From: Pardosa pseudoannulata
Taxonomy: Eukaryota > Arthropoda > Arachnida > Araneae > Lycosidae
Length of the DNA: 64,000 nucleotides
Assembly (NCBI GenBank): GCA_032207245.1
Contig: CM063510.1
Coordinates: 43,976,056 to 44,040,055 of the forward strand
Direction: 5' to 3'
Positions 26,938 to 40,045 of the stretch are shown here, piece after piece. Made by a program: the position numbers and the translations under genes. Position 1 is the first letter of the stretch. Every line of letters starts with the position of its first letter. Below the pieces are notes generated by a model. The model had not been told where the DNA came from, made no database searches, and worked only from the letters and a program-made list of their open reading frames with translations.

Positions 26938-27159
26938 CTGAAGGAGTAATGTGAGAGAATATAAGCATGTAGTTTACATTATTGTAGTATTTTAATTTAG
27001 AAATTTCGTTTAGTTAACAACATTGGTTTTCGTATAAATTAAAAGACTATCATATTCTGTGAACTCGAAAAACGTCTCAGTATCCTTAGTCTATTTTCTG
27101 TCTCAAAAGAAATGAACAAATAAAACTCCGAAATAAGGAAGATGTAAAAATAAGGCAAT

Positions 27160-27540
27160 AATACGATCTCATTTGTCAAGGCCGCCTCCAATATTCTGCT
27201 CTGGAGCAAACATTCCCGAGCTTTTGTCAAGAATCTGAGCAGCGAAGAAAAGTGGAGGCTAAGTCTTGTTTTTCCAATTAGTTTTGTTGTTACAAGGTAT
27301 TTTGTTTCTTTTTTTCGTGTCGGAAACAAAAAGGTGCGAGGCTGTTCAACCTGGAAGAGCAGGAGAATCTGCTTTGTTCACCTTTTCGGGGCGAGAACTT
27401 TTAAAATCGCCGTTAAAAGGAGAAGATGCCTTCTTCCAAACCGCCCTTTGTTTGTGGAGATGAGTAAGTGTTGTGTCGACTGCTTGCAACGTGGGTATCG
27501 GTGTCAAAGCACTCACGAGGGAAGAAAAGGAGAAGCTCTC
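27160..27540. other. GC-balanced unique island
   Basis: CpG-containing block with overlapping frames of up to 131 codons (27334-27729 plus) and 96 codons (minus), none with a recognisable motif. Possible conserved non-coding DNA. Confidence 0.35.
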
Positions 27541-27903
27541 TTCTTTTTTATTTCCCATCCATACATTATGCTCTCGAAAAAAAATTTCATCGTAGAAATA
27601 AAAGAATCCATTGATATTTATTTTGTAAAAGAGCAAATTCAGCTTGTAACGAGGTTGGACGTGGCGAAATATATTTTATCTCATTCTAATATTGCTCTTT
27701 CTAATATTATGCCATCAAAATTTAAATAAGGTTGAAATAAATTTAAATAAGGTCTTAGGTGAAAAATATGCATAACGTATGTATGATCTCGCCAGTATGA
27801 TACTTCTTCAAGAGTATTTCATGAAAGTCTAATGGTATTTTGTCTTGCCTAATAATGTTTTCAAATATAAGAAATTACCTCCCAAATAGATAAAAAGAGG
27901 CAA

Positions 27904-27904
<1 letters not shown>

Positions 27905-27950
<46 letters not shown>

Positions 27951-27955
27951 TAATT
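27905..27955. repeat. (AAT)n microsatellite
   Basis: About 15 tandem AAT/TAA units. Confidence 0.95.
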
Positions 27956-28071
27956 TGAATGATTTTTTTTAGATACACTCTCTTTTATTTTCTATAAATA
28001 AACAGTTAATTTGTGGTCATCTGATAAATACCTATTAAAAGACTAAAGTATATATACTATAATATACTATA

Positions 28072-28082
<11 letters not shown>

Positions 28083-28151
<69 letters not shown>
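28083..28151. repeat. (TA)n-(TG)n compound microsatellite
   Basis: TA to 28109, then TG to about 28151. Followed by sequence containing TTTATT (AATAAA on the minus strand), again next to a dinucleotide array. Confidence 0.95.
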
Positions 28152-28154
<3 letters not shown>

Positions 28155-28429
28155 CTATTTTTTATAAAACTCTTTGAGAAGGAGAAAGCTCAACAGCTAG
28201 CAGTAATAATAATGCAGTCGAGCCAACATTGAAGAGACGGCACAAGTCTAATTGAAAACTTTATTCCAGAGCTGCTGCAACACACATCTATTCTACTGAA
28301 AGACAGAAAAAGAAAAGCCACAGAGTTCACTCTGATCGAACAGAGGTGCACCCAAGAGCGATGACAGAAAAAATTTTCTCACAGTAAAAAACAACTTAGT
28401 AAATGAATTAAATGCAATATTGGCAAAAC

Positions 28430-28615
28430 GCGAAACCATTTGCAGGCTACAGCTGGGAAACGTGCTGAATAGACAGAACGTTTACAGTTTTAGGACAGAG
28501 AGGTATGTTAAGTGGAAAATATTCCTTTGATTAAACTATTTAGAGGCTGGGAAAAAGATTTAAAGGAATTAGAATGGGAGAGAGGAAGTTTTTAAGGGAA
28601 TATTAAAGTTAAATA

Positions 28616-28618
<3 letters not shown>
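28430..28618 (+). repeat. dispersed repeat C, copy 2
   Basis: Inverted partner of 19790-19985. It ends directly at a (TA)n array. Confidence 0.75.

Positions 28619-28698
<80 letters not shown>
28618..28698. repeat. (TA)n microsatellite
   Basis: About 80 bases of pure TA. Confidence 0.95.
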
Positions 28699-28699
<1 letters not shown>

Positions 28700-28702
<3 letters not shown>

Positions 28703-29590
28703 ACGACTATAATAATGGAAGTTAGTTACTTTTGGGGGTTTCATATAGAATGGAGTGTGCTTTGTGTCTTTGATTTAAATATCAAAATGTATTTAAAGTA
28801 TGTCTAAATTTTGTTAGAAGTACTAAGATAACTAACAATGTCTATAAGATCTAACAATAAACTGTACTTAACTGCTAGGCTTCGAAATGCAACAGCAAAT
28901 TAAAGAAAAAATGACTCTCGCTTATGGGATGATCTTATGTAAAAATATATATTAAAAAAAAAGCGTACCTTCTTCCGGTTTAAAATGTTTTTAATCTAAT
29001 ATGAGATCTTCAAAATGTATCCGCAAACTTGATGTTTACTGGGTATTAGTAGCAACAATTTTATTTAATGTCTTTTGCATTTTAAATATGAAAAACATGA
29101 CTCATAACTTGTCTGGCAAATAAAGTCATTACATAGCGTTCAAAGACACAACACAAGGTTTTGTTAAACGTTTCCTATCTTATCCTCAAACAACGTTAGG
29201 ATTTTTAAGATCTCAAAATATGAAGGGAGCTAATAGCCCGCACGATCTAATCGGATGGTGTGTCACGAAAATGTTCCCTAATAAGCATAAAGGGGAATTT
29301 GTAGGTTCTCTTTATGGTTGTTAAAGGAACTCTAAAGTATCAAGATTGTTAAAACATAACCGGGCATGATATTAGCTGAGACTTCAAATGATAAGCTCTA
29401 CGACTTATTGGATTCGTGATTTAAAGATCTTTTAAAGGACTTCCTAAAATACAGTAATGCTTTTACACTACTGCGGGCATCAATTTTTTTTCTAGAGAGA
29501 GAGGGGCAGTTTTTCATTTTTATTCAGAAAGGACACATTTTTTGTTCCTTTGATATCTGTTCCTTCTACATTGTGATATATCGAGAACTT
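28700..29590. other. non-coding sequence, no gene seen
   Basis: Nothing recognised. Confidence 0.5.
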
Positions 29591-29880
29591 TATTAACGTC
29601 ACCTGATGTATTCCCAATGGAACATATATATGAGCATTAAACACTTCACCACTTAAAACACTAAACTTACGAATTTATTCACTACATACACTTCACAATT
29701 CTTGATTAAATATAAACATAAACACTACACTGCATCAAAACATCTAACATATAGCTCTGATTGTAAAATCTGAAACCTAATAGACGGTCAACCTCGTGTA
29801 CCGTTCCGTAGAACACCCTTCTCCATCTGTTCACCCCTCTCGACTGCCAGTGTTCACCCCTCTCTTCAATCGAGTGGGAT

Positions 29881-29892
29881 AGTGACGTCACT
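29881..29892. promoter_or_regulatory. palindromic CRE-like site
   Basis: AGTGACGTCACT is a perfect 12-base palindrome containing TGACGTCA, the CREB/ATF consensus. Only the motif match is seen and no promoter is identified nearby. Confidence 0.3.
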
Positions 29893-29904
29893 CTGGCATC
29901 ACAT

Positions 29905-30022
29905 ACATCACGGATGTATAATCAGTTTTATTGGGAAACTAATGCAGATGTCTGCCTACCTAGATATGATACCGCTATTCGGGGAGCTTATTAGGCGAAG
30001 GATATTGATTCCTATGAGGACA
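29905..30022 (+). repeat. dispersed repeat F, copy 1
   Basis: Shares ATCACGGATGTAT, CAGATGTCTRCCTAGATATG and GATATTGATTCCTAT, in that order, with 32425-32520. The other copy is shorter by internal deletions. Class unknown. Confidence 0.6.
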
Positions 30023-30129
30023 GCACAGCAAAAATCGAAGTTTAAACGCCAATTAGAATTCAAACCCAGGTTATGAGAACTAGATATACTTTGGAAAAGT
30101 AACTTGTAATTTGTTTCCATCTGAATGCC

Positions 30130-30800
30130 ATTTTAGTAGAATCCCCGCTTCCTCTCGTAGTACTGCGGTTTGTTTCAACAGTAACACCCAGCTTCTCGTT
30201 AGGAAGTTGTCCGATTAAAAGCGAAAGTACGTTGGCAAGAAGGGTGGAGGAACATGTCGCTAATGCTCCAGAAGAGGCGTGCACCTCCGGTTTCTGAGAA
30301 GAAGTAAGATTTGAAACAACACCCAAAAGCTACCCCTTGCGCAGGCCTCCTCGTAGGTTGCGAAAACCTACTTACATGTCGTTAGTAGTAGCACAGGCAG
30401 CTGAACTTTTCTTCTCCAGAGCTCCTTTCCCTCTCGAACTCCAGATTAATGTTTTATTTATTTCCCCACTCTCATCGAATTCTGCGTGTATTTCCGATTC
30501 AATATGTGTGCCTTGCATTTTTTACCTTTTGAGGTCGGGCCGCAGGGGAGGGAAAAATAGATTAAACGATTGAGCTTTGCTCCACTTTGTCCGCAGATAG
30601 CGATCCGAATTTTCGGGCAGAGAGAAAGGTCCGCTTTCAATTTCGCGGACGCTTTTGAGATTGGATTAATGGTCTTGCTATCATTGAGCCCAGCAGCCAT
30701 AAGCGACAACTTTGAATTTTTCCCGGAGACTTGAACAGGGGGCAGTGAACAACGAAACCGTTTCAGGCAGATGCTATTTACTGCTCAAGGCGAATAAGCT
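30130..30800. other. GC-balanced unique island
   Basis: CpG-containing sequence with frames of 78-88 codons and no family motif. It contains TTTTGAGATTGG at 30653-30664, a 12-mer repeated in another island at 33059-33070. Confidence 0.35.
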
Positions 30801-31066
30801 TAAAGCTGCTCTGAGAATTAATATAATCTCTCTACACTGATGTTCATCTCTTGTTCTACATAGGCATAAGAATTCCATGAAATATCTCTTCCGAATAAGT
30901 TATAAATTGAGAAGTAGGAAAATAAAATATCTAAAAGGCTGTTAATTCTACAATGCTCGTCTCTGTTAAGCACGTTTAAGATTCTAGGTTCTTGTACTTA
31001 ATGCTTATTGTATATAAAAATAATTGAAAATTTTTAATACTGGAGCACTGTATAATCAAGTTAAAG

Positions 31067-31212
<146 letters not shown>

Positions 31213-31213
<1 letters not shown>

Positions 31214-31578
31214 TAATAAATGACTCATTCAAAAGCACAACACATATCATTTCTGATGAGATGCATGAAATCCATACAACAGGCAAGGACTTTTACAACA
31301 TCGTGTACCCAGACAACGTGATCCTGCACACACACACTTTTCAAGTAGGGATTTCTCAGGTAAAAAGACTACCAATAATCCCTAAGCACAATTGATCACC
31401 TGATAAAAAATACCCATGTTTAAAGAGAACGTGCTAACTATTGGCTAAAGTAGTACAGACAGAGGCTGAATTAAGTCTATAGCTTGTCTGGAGGGAAAAA
31501 TAAGAATTACCGCGCAAACCCCCACGTACTTTATGAACAAATGTTATCAAATTAATATTAAAATATGTAAATAAGATA
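31213..31578 (-). repeat. dispersed repeat D, copy 2
   Basis: Inverted partner of 7788-8147. On the minus strand the position of AATAAA in copy 1 reads AATGAT, so the putative polyadenylation signal is mutated. The element still ends next to a microsatellite (TG, GATA, TA). Confidence 0.8.
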
Positions 31579-31626
31579 TTTTAATATTACATATATAATA
31601 CACACATATATGTATAATATATATAA

Positions 31627-31627
31627 T

Positions 31628-31702
<75 letters not shown>

Positions 31703-31705
31703 TAC
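31627..31705. repeat. (CA)n-(TA)n compound microsatellite
   Basis: CA to about 31650, then TA to about 31705. The next bases, CAGGGCCGGTACTAG, look like a hAT end but no partner end was found. Confidence 0.95.
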
Positions 31706-31709
31706 ACAG

Positions 31710-32420
31710 GGCCGGTACTAGTATGTGCACCCACTGCATATCTACTACCTAAATTCTAAGGTGGCCGATAGAATATCTAGTATATACACGCATTTATAGG
31801 AGACAGCATAAGCACTCATATATATATAGGGTATTACATAGATTAAATGTTTTATGTATTGAACTACTATAAGTTTACACTATTTACACCAAAAGAAAAT
31901 ACACAAGGTTATGGCCAAATAGATAGGATGCTTCCTTTTAGGGTACCGCAGTATCAAATTTCGCTGCTAACTGCTTGTATCCCTTTTGTAATCAAAAGTT
32001 GGTCTAGCTCTAATTAATCTTCTTGTAGTAAATAAGTGGACCGTAGCGCTTAACATCAAACCAATATAATACCAATAAATACGATATTTAGATAATGATA
32101 TATTTTAGAGATGAATAGTACAATTACAACAATGTAGACATAATTCAGTACATACCTGTAATACACAATTTACAAATAGAAAAGTGATATCCCATCTTAA
32201 AATAAACACTTAAAGAAATTTATAAAATAATATCAAATTATAATTAAAATGTATACCAAAATGGGGGTCGATTGATTCGTAACACTGCTGTCAATATTGT
32301 GTTGCTCGAGAATTAATAAGTAAGAACTTATTGTTTAATGTCTAATCTAAGAAGCACTGTACACCCATGTCTACTGTAGAATGCCAGATAACAATCTATT
32401 AACATAGACAGTTTTTGTAG
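31710..32420. other. AT-rich non-coding sequence, no gene seen
   Basis: Nothing supported. Confidence 0.5.
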
Positions 32421-32424
32421 TGTA

Positions 32425-32520
32425 TCACGGATGTATTACCATTTTCAGATGTCTACCTAGATATGTTGTTGATGTACGTGGACTTACATAGATGACTGAT
32501 ATTGATTCCTATTATATTAC
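32425..32520 (+). repeat. dispersed repeat F, copy 2
   Basis: Shorter partner of 29905-30022. Confidence 0.6.
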
Positions 32521-32809
32521 AATTTGCCTGGGTTATAGTTAATACAACAGTAGTATAGCAAGTAAAATTTAATCTACTGCGCCTGTAGTAGCTTTGATAT
32601 ATGTATCATCACTAACTACTAGATATTTCTCTATTTCTTCCTCTTATATCAAAACATGGATAAAGTTCTATTGTTTAAAAAAATATCAAACTTCGTCTAC
32701 AGGTTACTCATATGAGTGTGAAATATAACGAATTTTAAAGAAGCAGATCTCCCTAAAAATCGATGTCAGCTTCAAAGTGTTAAAAGCTAATAACTTACGT
32801 TGAGAGATC

Positions 32810-33240
32810 CACTTATCAGTAAATATATTGCGTTCTTTTGTTCTCTCGTAAGCTCGATCGTACTTTCTTTTTTCATTCCTTTGGATGATCACTTTCCCTG
32901 GGATTTTCGACCCAGAAGGTAATGTTATGTCGTTGGGAAATATGGTTATCACAGACTCCTCATAAATCTTTGGTTAATACGTCGCGCACAATTGAGAAAG
33001 TAAACAAAAAGAAATGAAATGCGAAAAGAACAAAGCGTTTCCAGCGAGCGTTCGATGTTTTTGAGATTGGCCCAATTTCTTTGTGGTCGGGCATAATAAG
33101 AAAGGAATGCAGGAGTTTTCTCTCGCGAAAGCCCTCAATTCATCGTGGCAAGGTACTTTCTCTGCCATCCTGTGATATTGATCCTTTTCCTTGGTAACGG
33201 GCTGAAGGAAACAGCTTGAGAATTCTGGGTCACACTTCTC
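32810..33240. other. GC-balanced unique island
   Basis: CpG-containing, without simple repeats. Contains TTTTGAGATTGG at 33059-33070 (shared with the island at 30.6 kb) and TTCTCTCGCGAAAG. Frames of 64-82 codons have no motif. Confidence 0.35.
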
Positions 33241-33697
33241 ACCGCATTCTCAGAACCTAAGTTCTAAAAGATTTTCTAAAGATCACAGTTTATGTTTTAA
33301 TCTGTATTTGATAGAATTATGGCATTGCCCGAAAAATATTTCGAGCCTTCAATAAAGAAATATGTCCTTAATGCGTTTCTTTCAGGGCACACCTGCCACT
33401 GACAACAATCTTTTAAATCTTAATGTTTTTGATCAGAAGTGAGTAAACATTTTTTGATGCGGGTAAAAAAATCAAAGAAAAAATTAAGTGGCATAATATA
33501 ATTTACTTCAAAATTTTAACTATAAAAATTTCCTTCCAATTCTATTCATCTCTAAGAGCACATAACCCTGAATCAACTTTATTATTTCTAGTAGACATTT
33601 TGGGATTAAAATATTTTACGGATAGCCAATAACCTAAACAACATTCAACACATTTTAATTAAGGGGTCATACAACTCTTAAAAGTCGAAAAAGTGTA

Positions 33698-33701
<4 letters not shown>

Positions 33702-33760
<59 letters not shown>

Positions 33761-33763
33761 GTG

Positions 33764-33822
<59 letters not shown>

Positions 33823-33893
33823 CACATATATATGTATGTATATATATATACATATATACATATATATAGATATATATATAGATATATATGTAC

Positions 33894-33938
<45 letters not shown>

Positions 33939-33945
33939 CATATAT
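33702..33945. repeat. TA microsatellite cluster inside the TIR element
   Basis: Pure TA runs broken by TATGTA, TACATA and TAGATA variants. All translated frames are repeat artefacts. Confidence 0.95.
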
Positions 33946-34199
33946 TATTTTCGACTTCTCATGCGTAGAAAACAACCAGTGTTACAAATATAACTTTTTT
34001 AACAAATTCATTTTTGAAACATAAAAAATATTTTTGTTAGAAAGTTTTAAATAAAAGACACTTTGTTGTTAACAAAAATTATATTAAGGCTAACGCTCAT
34101 GATTACTAAAAATATAATTAAATTTAAGACAAATTTATTGTTTTAAACATATTACAGTATCTCAAAATAACTTCCAACCTAAATTTGTATATATTTAAG

Positions 34200-34371
<172 letters not shown>

Positions 34372-34769
34372 AAAAATATTTGAAATAAAGTTACTTTTTC
34401 TGCCCTTTAAAATTAAAAATTTATCATTGAAAAAAAACATATTTTGGGAAATATACAAGAAATTTTAGACACAATCGGATGAAAATTATACTGTGCACAA
34501 CCTGTAAAAATTTCATGAAAAGAGATAAAAACTTTTTGAGATATCATGCATGTTACATTAAAAAACACTATTTGAGAAAAATCAAGTTAAAATTTCATAA
34601 ATTTAAATTTGTTTACAGCAAACAGCTGACACGTTTTTATTCATAACTCTTCTCAATATTGGAATGTTTTAAGTAGATTGTTTTAAAATGTTCAGAACTG
34701 AATTCCTTTTGATATATATTATTTTTGAAAAGTCCAATTTTTTGTCGATTTAACAATTGTATGACCCAT

Positions 34770-36836
34770 TAATTTCACCCTTATTTACAATGTAACTATC
34801 TGTCCGCCATCATTTCATACGAAATAAGTAAAATTAGAATTTGTGCCAAAACAGACTGACACTGTGCGGAGTTTAAAATGAATATTCTCTTAAATGCAGG
34901 CTATAATTCATCTATATTCTATTCTTTTAGTTAACAGGGGGTGTATCCTTAAAAAATATATGATAGAATAGTACTAAAATGACATTTTATATCAGCATTT
35001 TTTTCCTTTCTTATCTTGTTTTATCTATTTTTTTATTTTCTTTTTATGTAACAATGTTCAACTTAAAACTAAGATTTTTACCTCCATACAGACTAAATGT
35101 ATAAGAATTATTGATGCTTTGTTATTGTCCTTTTCTTAATGGTTCAAGTATGTTTAATAACGCTAACCACAAATATGTTTATATCATACCAGTTTAACAA
35201 AAAAAATTCTTCCTGGGATGGCAAGATTCTAATCATGGATGTTACACAACGGTTTGGAGTATCCGTTATGATAAGTCATCTTCATAGATTGTATTTACTC
35301 TAACGATAATTAGCGACAGTCAAGAAAAGCGATTTTTCCCACACTCGCCAGTTAGGTAATTGCCCCAGGTACTAAGCAGCTGCCATGTTTAATTTTCAAG
35401 AGTATGTGTTCAGTCGATGAACAGTTGCATCAAGGCCATCACAAGCCAAAAATTTCTTACTGTCGTTTTTTTGCTTGGGTGGAACCTCAGAATTTATCGA
35501 TTATTGAAGCAGGAGACCGAATCGTTAAGAAAAAAGCTTTCGTTACATTGAAAGTTGTTTCCAAACTGGTTAAATGTCTAATTAGGGATATAGAATCATT
35601 ATATTGGAAGGAGAAAGGGGGTTGGCAATTTCAATACAATTTAAAAAAAATACCGATCATTGCGAAATCTATGAGATTTGAGACTCCCCTAGCTTTTTTA
35701 ACAATAATTGTTTATTTTAAAATGTCAAATCGATGTTATTTTTGTTTTGTAAAGTCTTTTTCGTATTAAGAGCAACTTTACTATTTTTTCCTTCTGTAAA
35801 TTTCTTCCGAAAATTAATATGCGTATAAAATATTAATCCAAAATTAAAAGGCTACGGAAAATCGTTTCTAGTGTTATCAGAGAATCGTTTATGGTTTTAA
35901 GGGAAGTTACTTCAAGACGGTTTTTCAGGTCATATAGCATTATAAATATTATATGTAATATAAGATTCCCGTGCTTTTGGGTATGAACGTACTTCCCTAA
36001 ATTAATTTCTGCACGTGCTTTGAAATAATTGTCTTAGATGAATACATTCAATATCTTGCTATCAATATGAAATATTATAGCTATACCTCACACGATATTG
36101 CGATTATTAAATGCGATTACGACTGTTTCACGCTATACACGATTTTGAAACAGTAGAGGACTAAAGACAGATGCAAACTAACAATCGACCTGAAATCCGA
36201 TTTTATTGCTCAACGCGGGTTCAAATACATGATCTTAATCAGTAGAGTTACGTGAGGAGTTAACTCGACATCGCTGGTTATAACCTCTTTTATAATTTTT
36301 CTTTTTTAGTTAGACGAAATATCAAATGAGGTTAAGCTCACGAAAAAGGTCAAATAACAAGTAGGCAAGATTAAAGCACACAGAATTTTACTCAGATATC
36401 TTTCTATCGTTTTCTGTGCTTTCAAATACCACGAAAGGATCGGTCAGACAGTAAAAGATGGGATGGTTAGAGGAAAAATTTCATCAGCTTTCAGCAACCA
36501 AGCAGTGACTGAGCATGCGAAAAGTTGCTTTTCAGTATCAAAGTCTGTGGGTTTGATCTCCAAGATTTGCTTAAATATTTAAATTAGGCTTTAACATCCT
36601 AACCCAGCTTAATAATCTCTCATTTAGCAAGATAGCTTTCCAGACAATCGTCTCAGACAGGATTGTCATTGTACTATAAAAGTTGAATAGTTTTCCTCTT
36701 TAGTTTTTGTGAGAAACCAATAACTCAAAATCAACCTATTTGAATTATGTTGCCAACAAAGCAGTTTAATTTTTTTTAGTTTTAAACTATTATTATTTAT
36801 TATCCTTCCGCATTATGGTAAATAAGCATTTGAATA
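34770..36836. other. non-coding sequence, no gene seen
   Basis: A 121-codon frame at 35404-35769 (plus) has plausible composition but no family motif, and codon use drifts to AT-rich towards its end. I do not call it a gene. Weak tRNA-like B-box matches occur near 36200 and 36550 and could be old SINE fragments. Confidence 0.45.
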
Positions 36837-36844
36837 ATCTAAAT

Positions 36845-37345
36845 CAGGTATGAACAAACTTTTTCGGCAGCGGGCCAAAAATAGAAAGAAAATAAATTTG
36901 GCGGGACAAGATAAATTTTTCTAAAATTTTGAAAACAATATACAAGTACCTAACGGTTTAAATACGTTAATGAGATGAATGAAATTGCGATTTCATTTTT
37001 AAAAGTTCCTTATACTGAGGTTCGAAGTGAGATGTACTGATTTTAAGGAACGATGCTAAATGCTCATCTGTCAGTCTACTTCTGAAATTATTCTTTCTAA
37101 GGTTCAAAGTTGAAAACACTTGATCACATATAAGAAGTAAATATACCGCTGATCTTCTGGGCGTGAGATAATAAATTTGAGATATGATATTTAAGCAAAG
37201 TAGAAAAGGAGATGAATATATAATGTATAAATATATATTTCTTTTAATTTGCCTCTGACAGGCAACATAAAATTCTATCCGTGGGCCGGATAAAACTTTC
37301 CGGCGGGCCGGAGTTGCCCCGCGGACCGTAGTTTGCCCATCCCTG
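36845..37345 (-). mobile_element. hAT-like non-autonomous element, copy 2 (501 bp)
   Basis: Same family and orientation as 13220-13699. The near-matching 8-bp target duplication is ATCTAAAT (36837-36844) versus GTCTAAAT (37346-37353), 7 of 8 bases, fitting nTnnnnAn. The right end reads CAGGGATGGGCAAACTACGG on the minus strand, close to the expected family terminus. The left end is more decayed (CAGGTATGAACAAAC). Confidence 0.88.
36967..37157 (-). pseudogene. hAT transposase C-terminal remnant, best-preserved copy
   Basis: Open minus-strand frame of about 60 codons ending at TAA (36967-36969). It carries ICDQVFSTLNLRKNNF followed by SRLTDEHLASFLKIS, and is the closest of the three copies to the usual hAT C-terminal dimerisation motif (R-S-R-L-T-D-E-H-L). 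No catalytic domain or start codon is present. The same reading frame and stop position as copy 1 show that both descend from one internal deletion event. Confidence 0.85.
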
Positions 37346-37607
37346 GTCTAAATATTGAAGAAAAAATTTAACTCGCGAAAGAAGATTTAGCCTTTTAGCC
37401 CCTGACCCATATGGGGGATCCTCTAGTACGTATTTCCTTTTAAAAACTGTTGTATACTTTGTCCTTTATTATAGGAACTGGAAAATCACTCAACATGGTA
37501 GGACGTATGCAAATTGACTCGTTATTGAAGAAATTTCTTATCAAATTTGACGTTTAAATAAATATATATGTGATACAAATGTTTAACATTTATCCTTTTT
37601 TATTATT

Positions 37608-37774
37608 GGGAATAAATTTTTATTTTTGGACCAAGTGAAGAAATTAAAAATATTTCTTATATTTATAGATTCATTACCAAAAACAGGTTAAACCCCGTCT
37701 AACAACAATAGTAACAAAAGTCGAAATTTCCAATCTCTAAATTATTCATTGAGTAGTTAATCAATCATTTAAAT
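37608..37774 (+). repeat. tandem repeat unit, copy 1 (interrupted by hAT)
   Basis: Homologous to 38481-38657, with shared blocks such as CTCTAAATTATTCA and AAAGTTGAAAT-like sequence. A partial third unit runs from 38658 to about 38700. The array was split by the hAT-like insertion at 37775-38472. Confidence 0.75.
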
Positions 37775-38194
37775 CAACTTTTCTGAATCTGTTATCTGCG
37801 TAACATTGGGGGTACGCTTGTTGGTGTTTGGTGGTACGCGAAAAATAATCAATAATGTCGTGCTTAAAAAAATTAAATAAAAAAATATCATGCAAACGTT
37901 TTTTCCTAAAAAATATTTTAATTAATAATAAATATTATACAATAAAGTTGTTAATATGTACAGTCGATGATTGAAATTCCGGCAACCTCGCATCTTTAGC
38001 ACACAATTTCAAAAAATGTTGTTCTTCTAATCAAGCACAAGATTCTCATTAAAAAAATTTTATTCAACATTTGATTATGAATAGAAAATAAATTTGTTTT
38101 TTTTTATAATTTTGTGTTTTTATTAAAACCATTTATTAATAAACGAAATATGACAAAGTAGTAGATAGATATGAAACTTTGAACAAACACGTGC

Positions 38195-38243
<49 letters not shown>

Positions 38244-38472
38244 CTGTTAAAGTGTGTTTATAATTTTAGTAAATTTATAATCCTTCATGACGTTTCAATG
38301 TGATTTGTCTCATTATGGGATAGAAATAAAAGGCTACCCTATAACATGTATAATGCAAATAAACACTTGCAATAACAAATTTCACAAAATACAATGATTT
38401 TTAAAAAGTGGCGCAATTTAGCATAATGTACAACTCAGTGATACGTGAGCCAAAAAATGTTGAGAAGTCCTG
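37775..38472. mobile_element. hAT-like relic, about 698 bp
   Basis: The right end read inwards, CAGGACTTCTCAACATTTTT, is a typical hAT terminus. The left end CAACTTTTCTGAATC is a weaker match. Flanking 8-mers ATTTAAAT and ACTTAAAT match at 7 of 8 bases and act as a target duplication. Removing the element and one 8-mer restores a continuous 177-bp tandem array (see neighbours), which is independent evidence for the insertion boundaries. A TA/TG tract at 38197-38243 lies inside. No transposase was recognised. Confidence 0.6.
38197..38243. repeat. (TA)n-(TG)n microsatellite
   Basis: Short TA tract followed by TG. Confidence 0.9.
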
Positions 38473-38480
38473 ACTTAAAT

Positions 38481-38700
38481 GAAAACATAAGATCAATTTT
38501 TATCATTAGACCCGGTGAAAAAGTTCAAAGTATTTCTTGAATTTGTAAATTCATCACCATCCTAAGGTGGTTCGCTTCGTCTAAGCCCCAATATTAACCA
38601 AAGTTGAAATTATCAAGCTCTAAATTATTCACTAAGCAGTTAGTCAATAATATAAATAAAAACATAAAATCAATTTTTAATTTTGGATTAGTTGCTGATA
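38481..38700 (+). repeat. tandem repeat unit, copies 2 and partial 3
   Basis: Unit of 177 bases at 38481-38657, then about 40 bases of a third copy (AAAACATAARATCAATTTTT starts both). Confidence 0.75.
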
Positions 38701-38709
38701 TTATTGTAT

Positions 38710-40040
38710 TAATTCATTAATGCAACACGGAATAGCTGCCGGATCAGCAACAGATCTGAGCTATTGCATTAGTAATAATCAAAAATAGGATTCTTTCTAA
38801 ATATATCAGCATACGACGATAGTGATTGTATTTGTGGGAATGCATACAAACCTACACAAACCTTAAAGTAACGAGTTTATATGTAAAGGATATTAATAAT
38901 TAAAAACAAGTTGAACAAATCATAAACATATTCAAGAAAAGGAAACTTTCACCTGCGTTAAATTTTTTTTTAATGGAAGCTTTTTACTTTCCAGTGTAGC
39001 CTACAAACGCCTCCATTTAATGTATGCACGGAAGGCGATCGTTCTCAAAGTCTTATTTAGTTGTTTGTTTTTCGAGTGAATATCGGCGATATCAATAACC
39101 TGGAAAAGAAGTGGAGGAAGCGAAAAACTGCAGACATACTCTCACCGAAGCGTGAACAATGCGCCTTTTTTCAATAAAAGGTATTTACAAAACGATAACA
39201 AGTCGTCGGGGAAATGATTTCTATCACTCCAAATTGTTTTTTTTTTGTTTGTTTCTTTTCCATTTGCGATTACAAAATTGTAAGCTGTTGGCGGTGTTTT
39301 GCATGCGGAGGTTTATATACATGTTTATCTTCCACCATTACGTATTTTAATCATGACTTTGTTGAATAATTAAATAATCTACATTCGCGAAAGATAACGG
39401 CAACAATTTATTTTAAGAAGTTTTACTTTAGACTTGTTAATTAACTGTTTACATCAATTCTTTATACATTTTAGCTGGCCAGAAAAAAAACTTGTTTTTT
39501 CCTCTAATTCACAATTAATTCCATTCGAATAAAAGCAGGAAATTCTTTTACTAATTCAAAACCAATTCATTTGATATTTAAGAGTTCTGAAATTTAATAA
39601 TTTTATGTTAGTAAAAAAAAGAGTGAGAACAAAGATAGAAAAAAAAATTCAGTGTTAGTTTCAACCTTATTCAGACCTTATCACAAGATGTACATGTTGA
39701 AAAAGCAGCAGATACATTTTAGGATTTCTTTTCCCGTTGAAAAATACGTGAATTTCTCGTGTGACAGTGAAAAATTTTCCTGGTGATTAAAGGCTTGATC
39801 ATAAATCAGCCTGAACTTAAAATAAGTTGGCTTAAATTTATTCGCTATAACACTAGAAATTTACACATTTTTCATCGGTACAAAGAATCATAAACTAACA
39901 CTTGTAAGATGACGTGTGATAATGCCATAACAGAACAAGTTTGGTGACGATTTTAATACTATTAACTAATCCCCTGTAGCAAAACGTTGACATTCGTTCT
40001 CAGAATCGACTAACCATTTGGAAGCAGAGTTTCGGATGTG
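38710..40040. other. non-coding sequence, no gene seen
   Basis: Slightly GC-balanced around 38990-39330. No coding supported. Confidence 0.45.
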
Positions 40041-40045
40041 GTTGT

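Noticed and set aside
27334..27729. 131-codon plus-strand frame
   Set aside because: The amino-acid content changes from GC- to AT-driven across the island edge, which is typical of a chance frame. No motif.
31708..31740. hAT left end CAGGGCCGGTACTAG after a TA array
   Set aside because: It looks like a hAT terminus, but no opposing end or target duplication was found in the following kilobase.
35404..35769. 121-codon plus-strand frame
   Set aside because: Reasonable composition at first, but no family resemblance, no flanking signals and AT drift at the end.
36160..36600. tRNA-like or mitochondrial-insert-like segments
   Set aside because: Only isolated B-box-like matches. No continuous similarity to a tRNA, SINE or mitochondrial gene.
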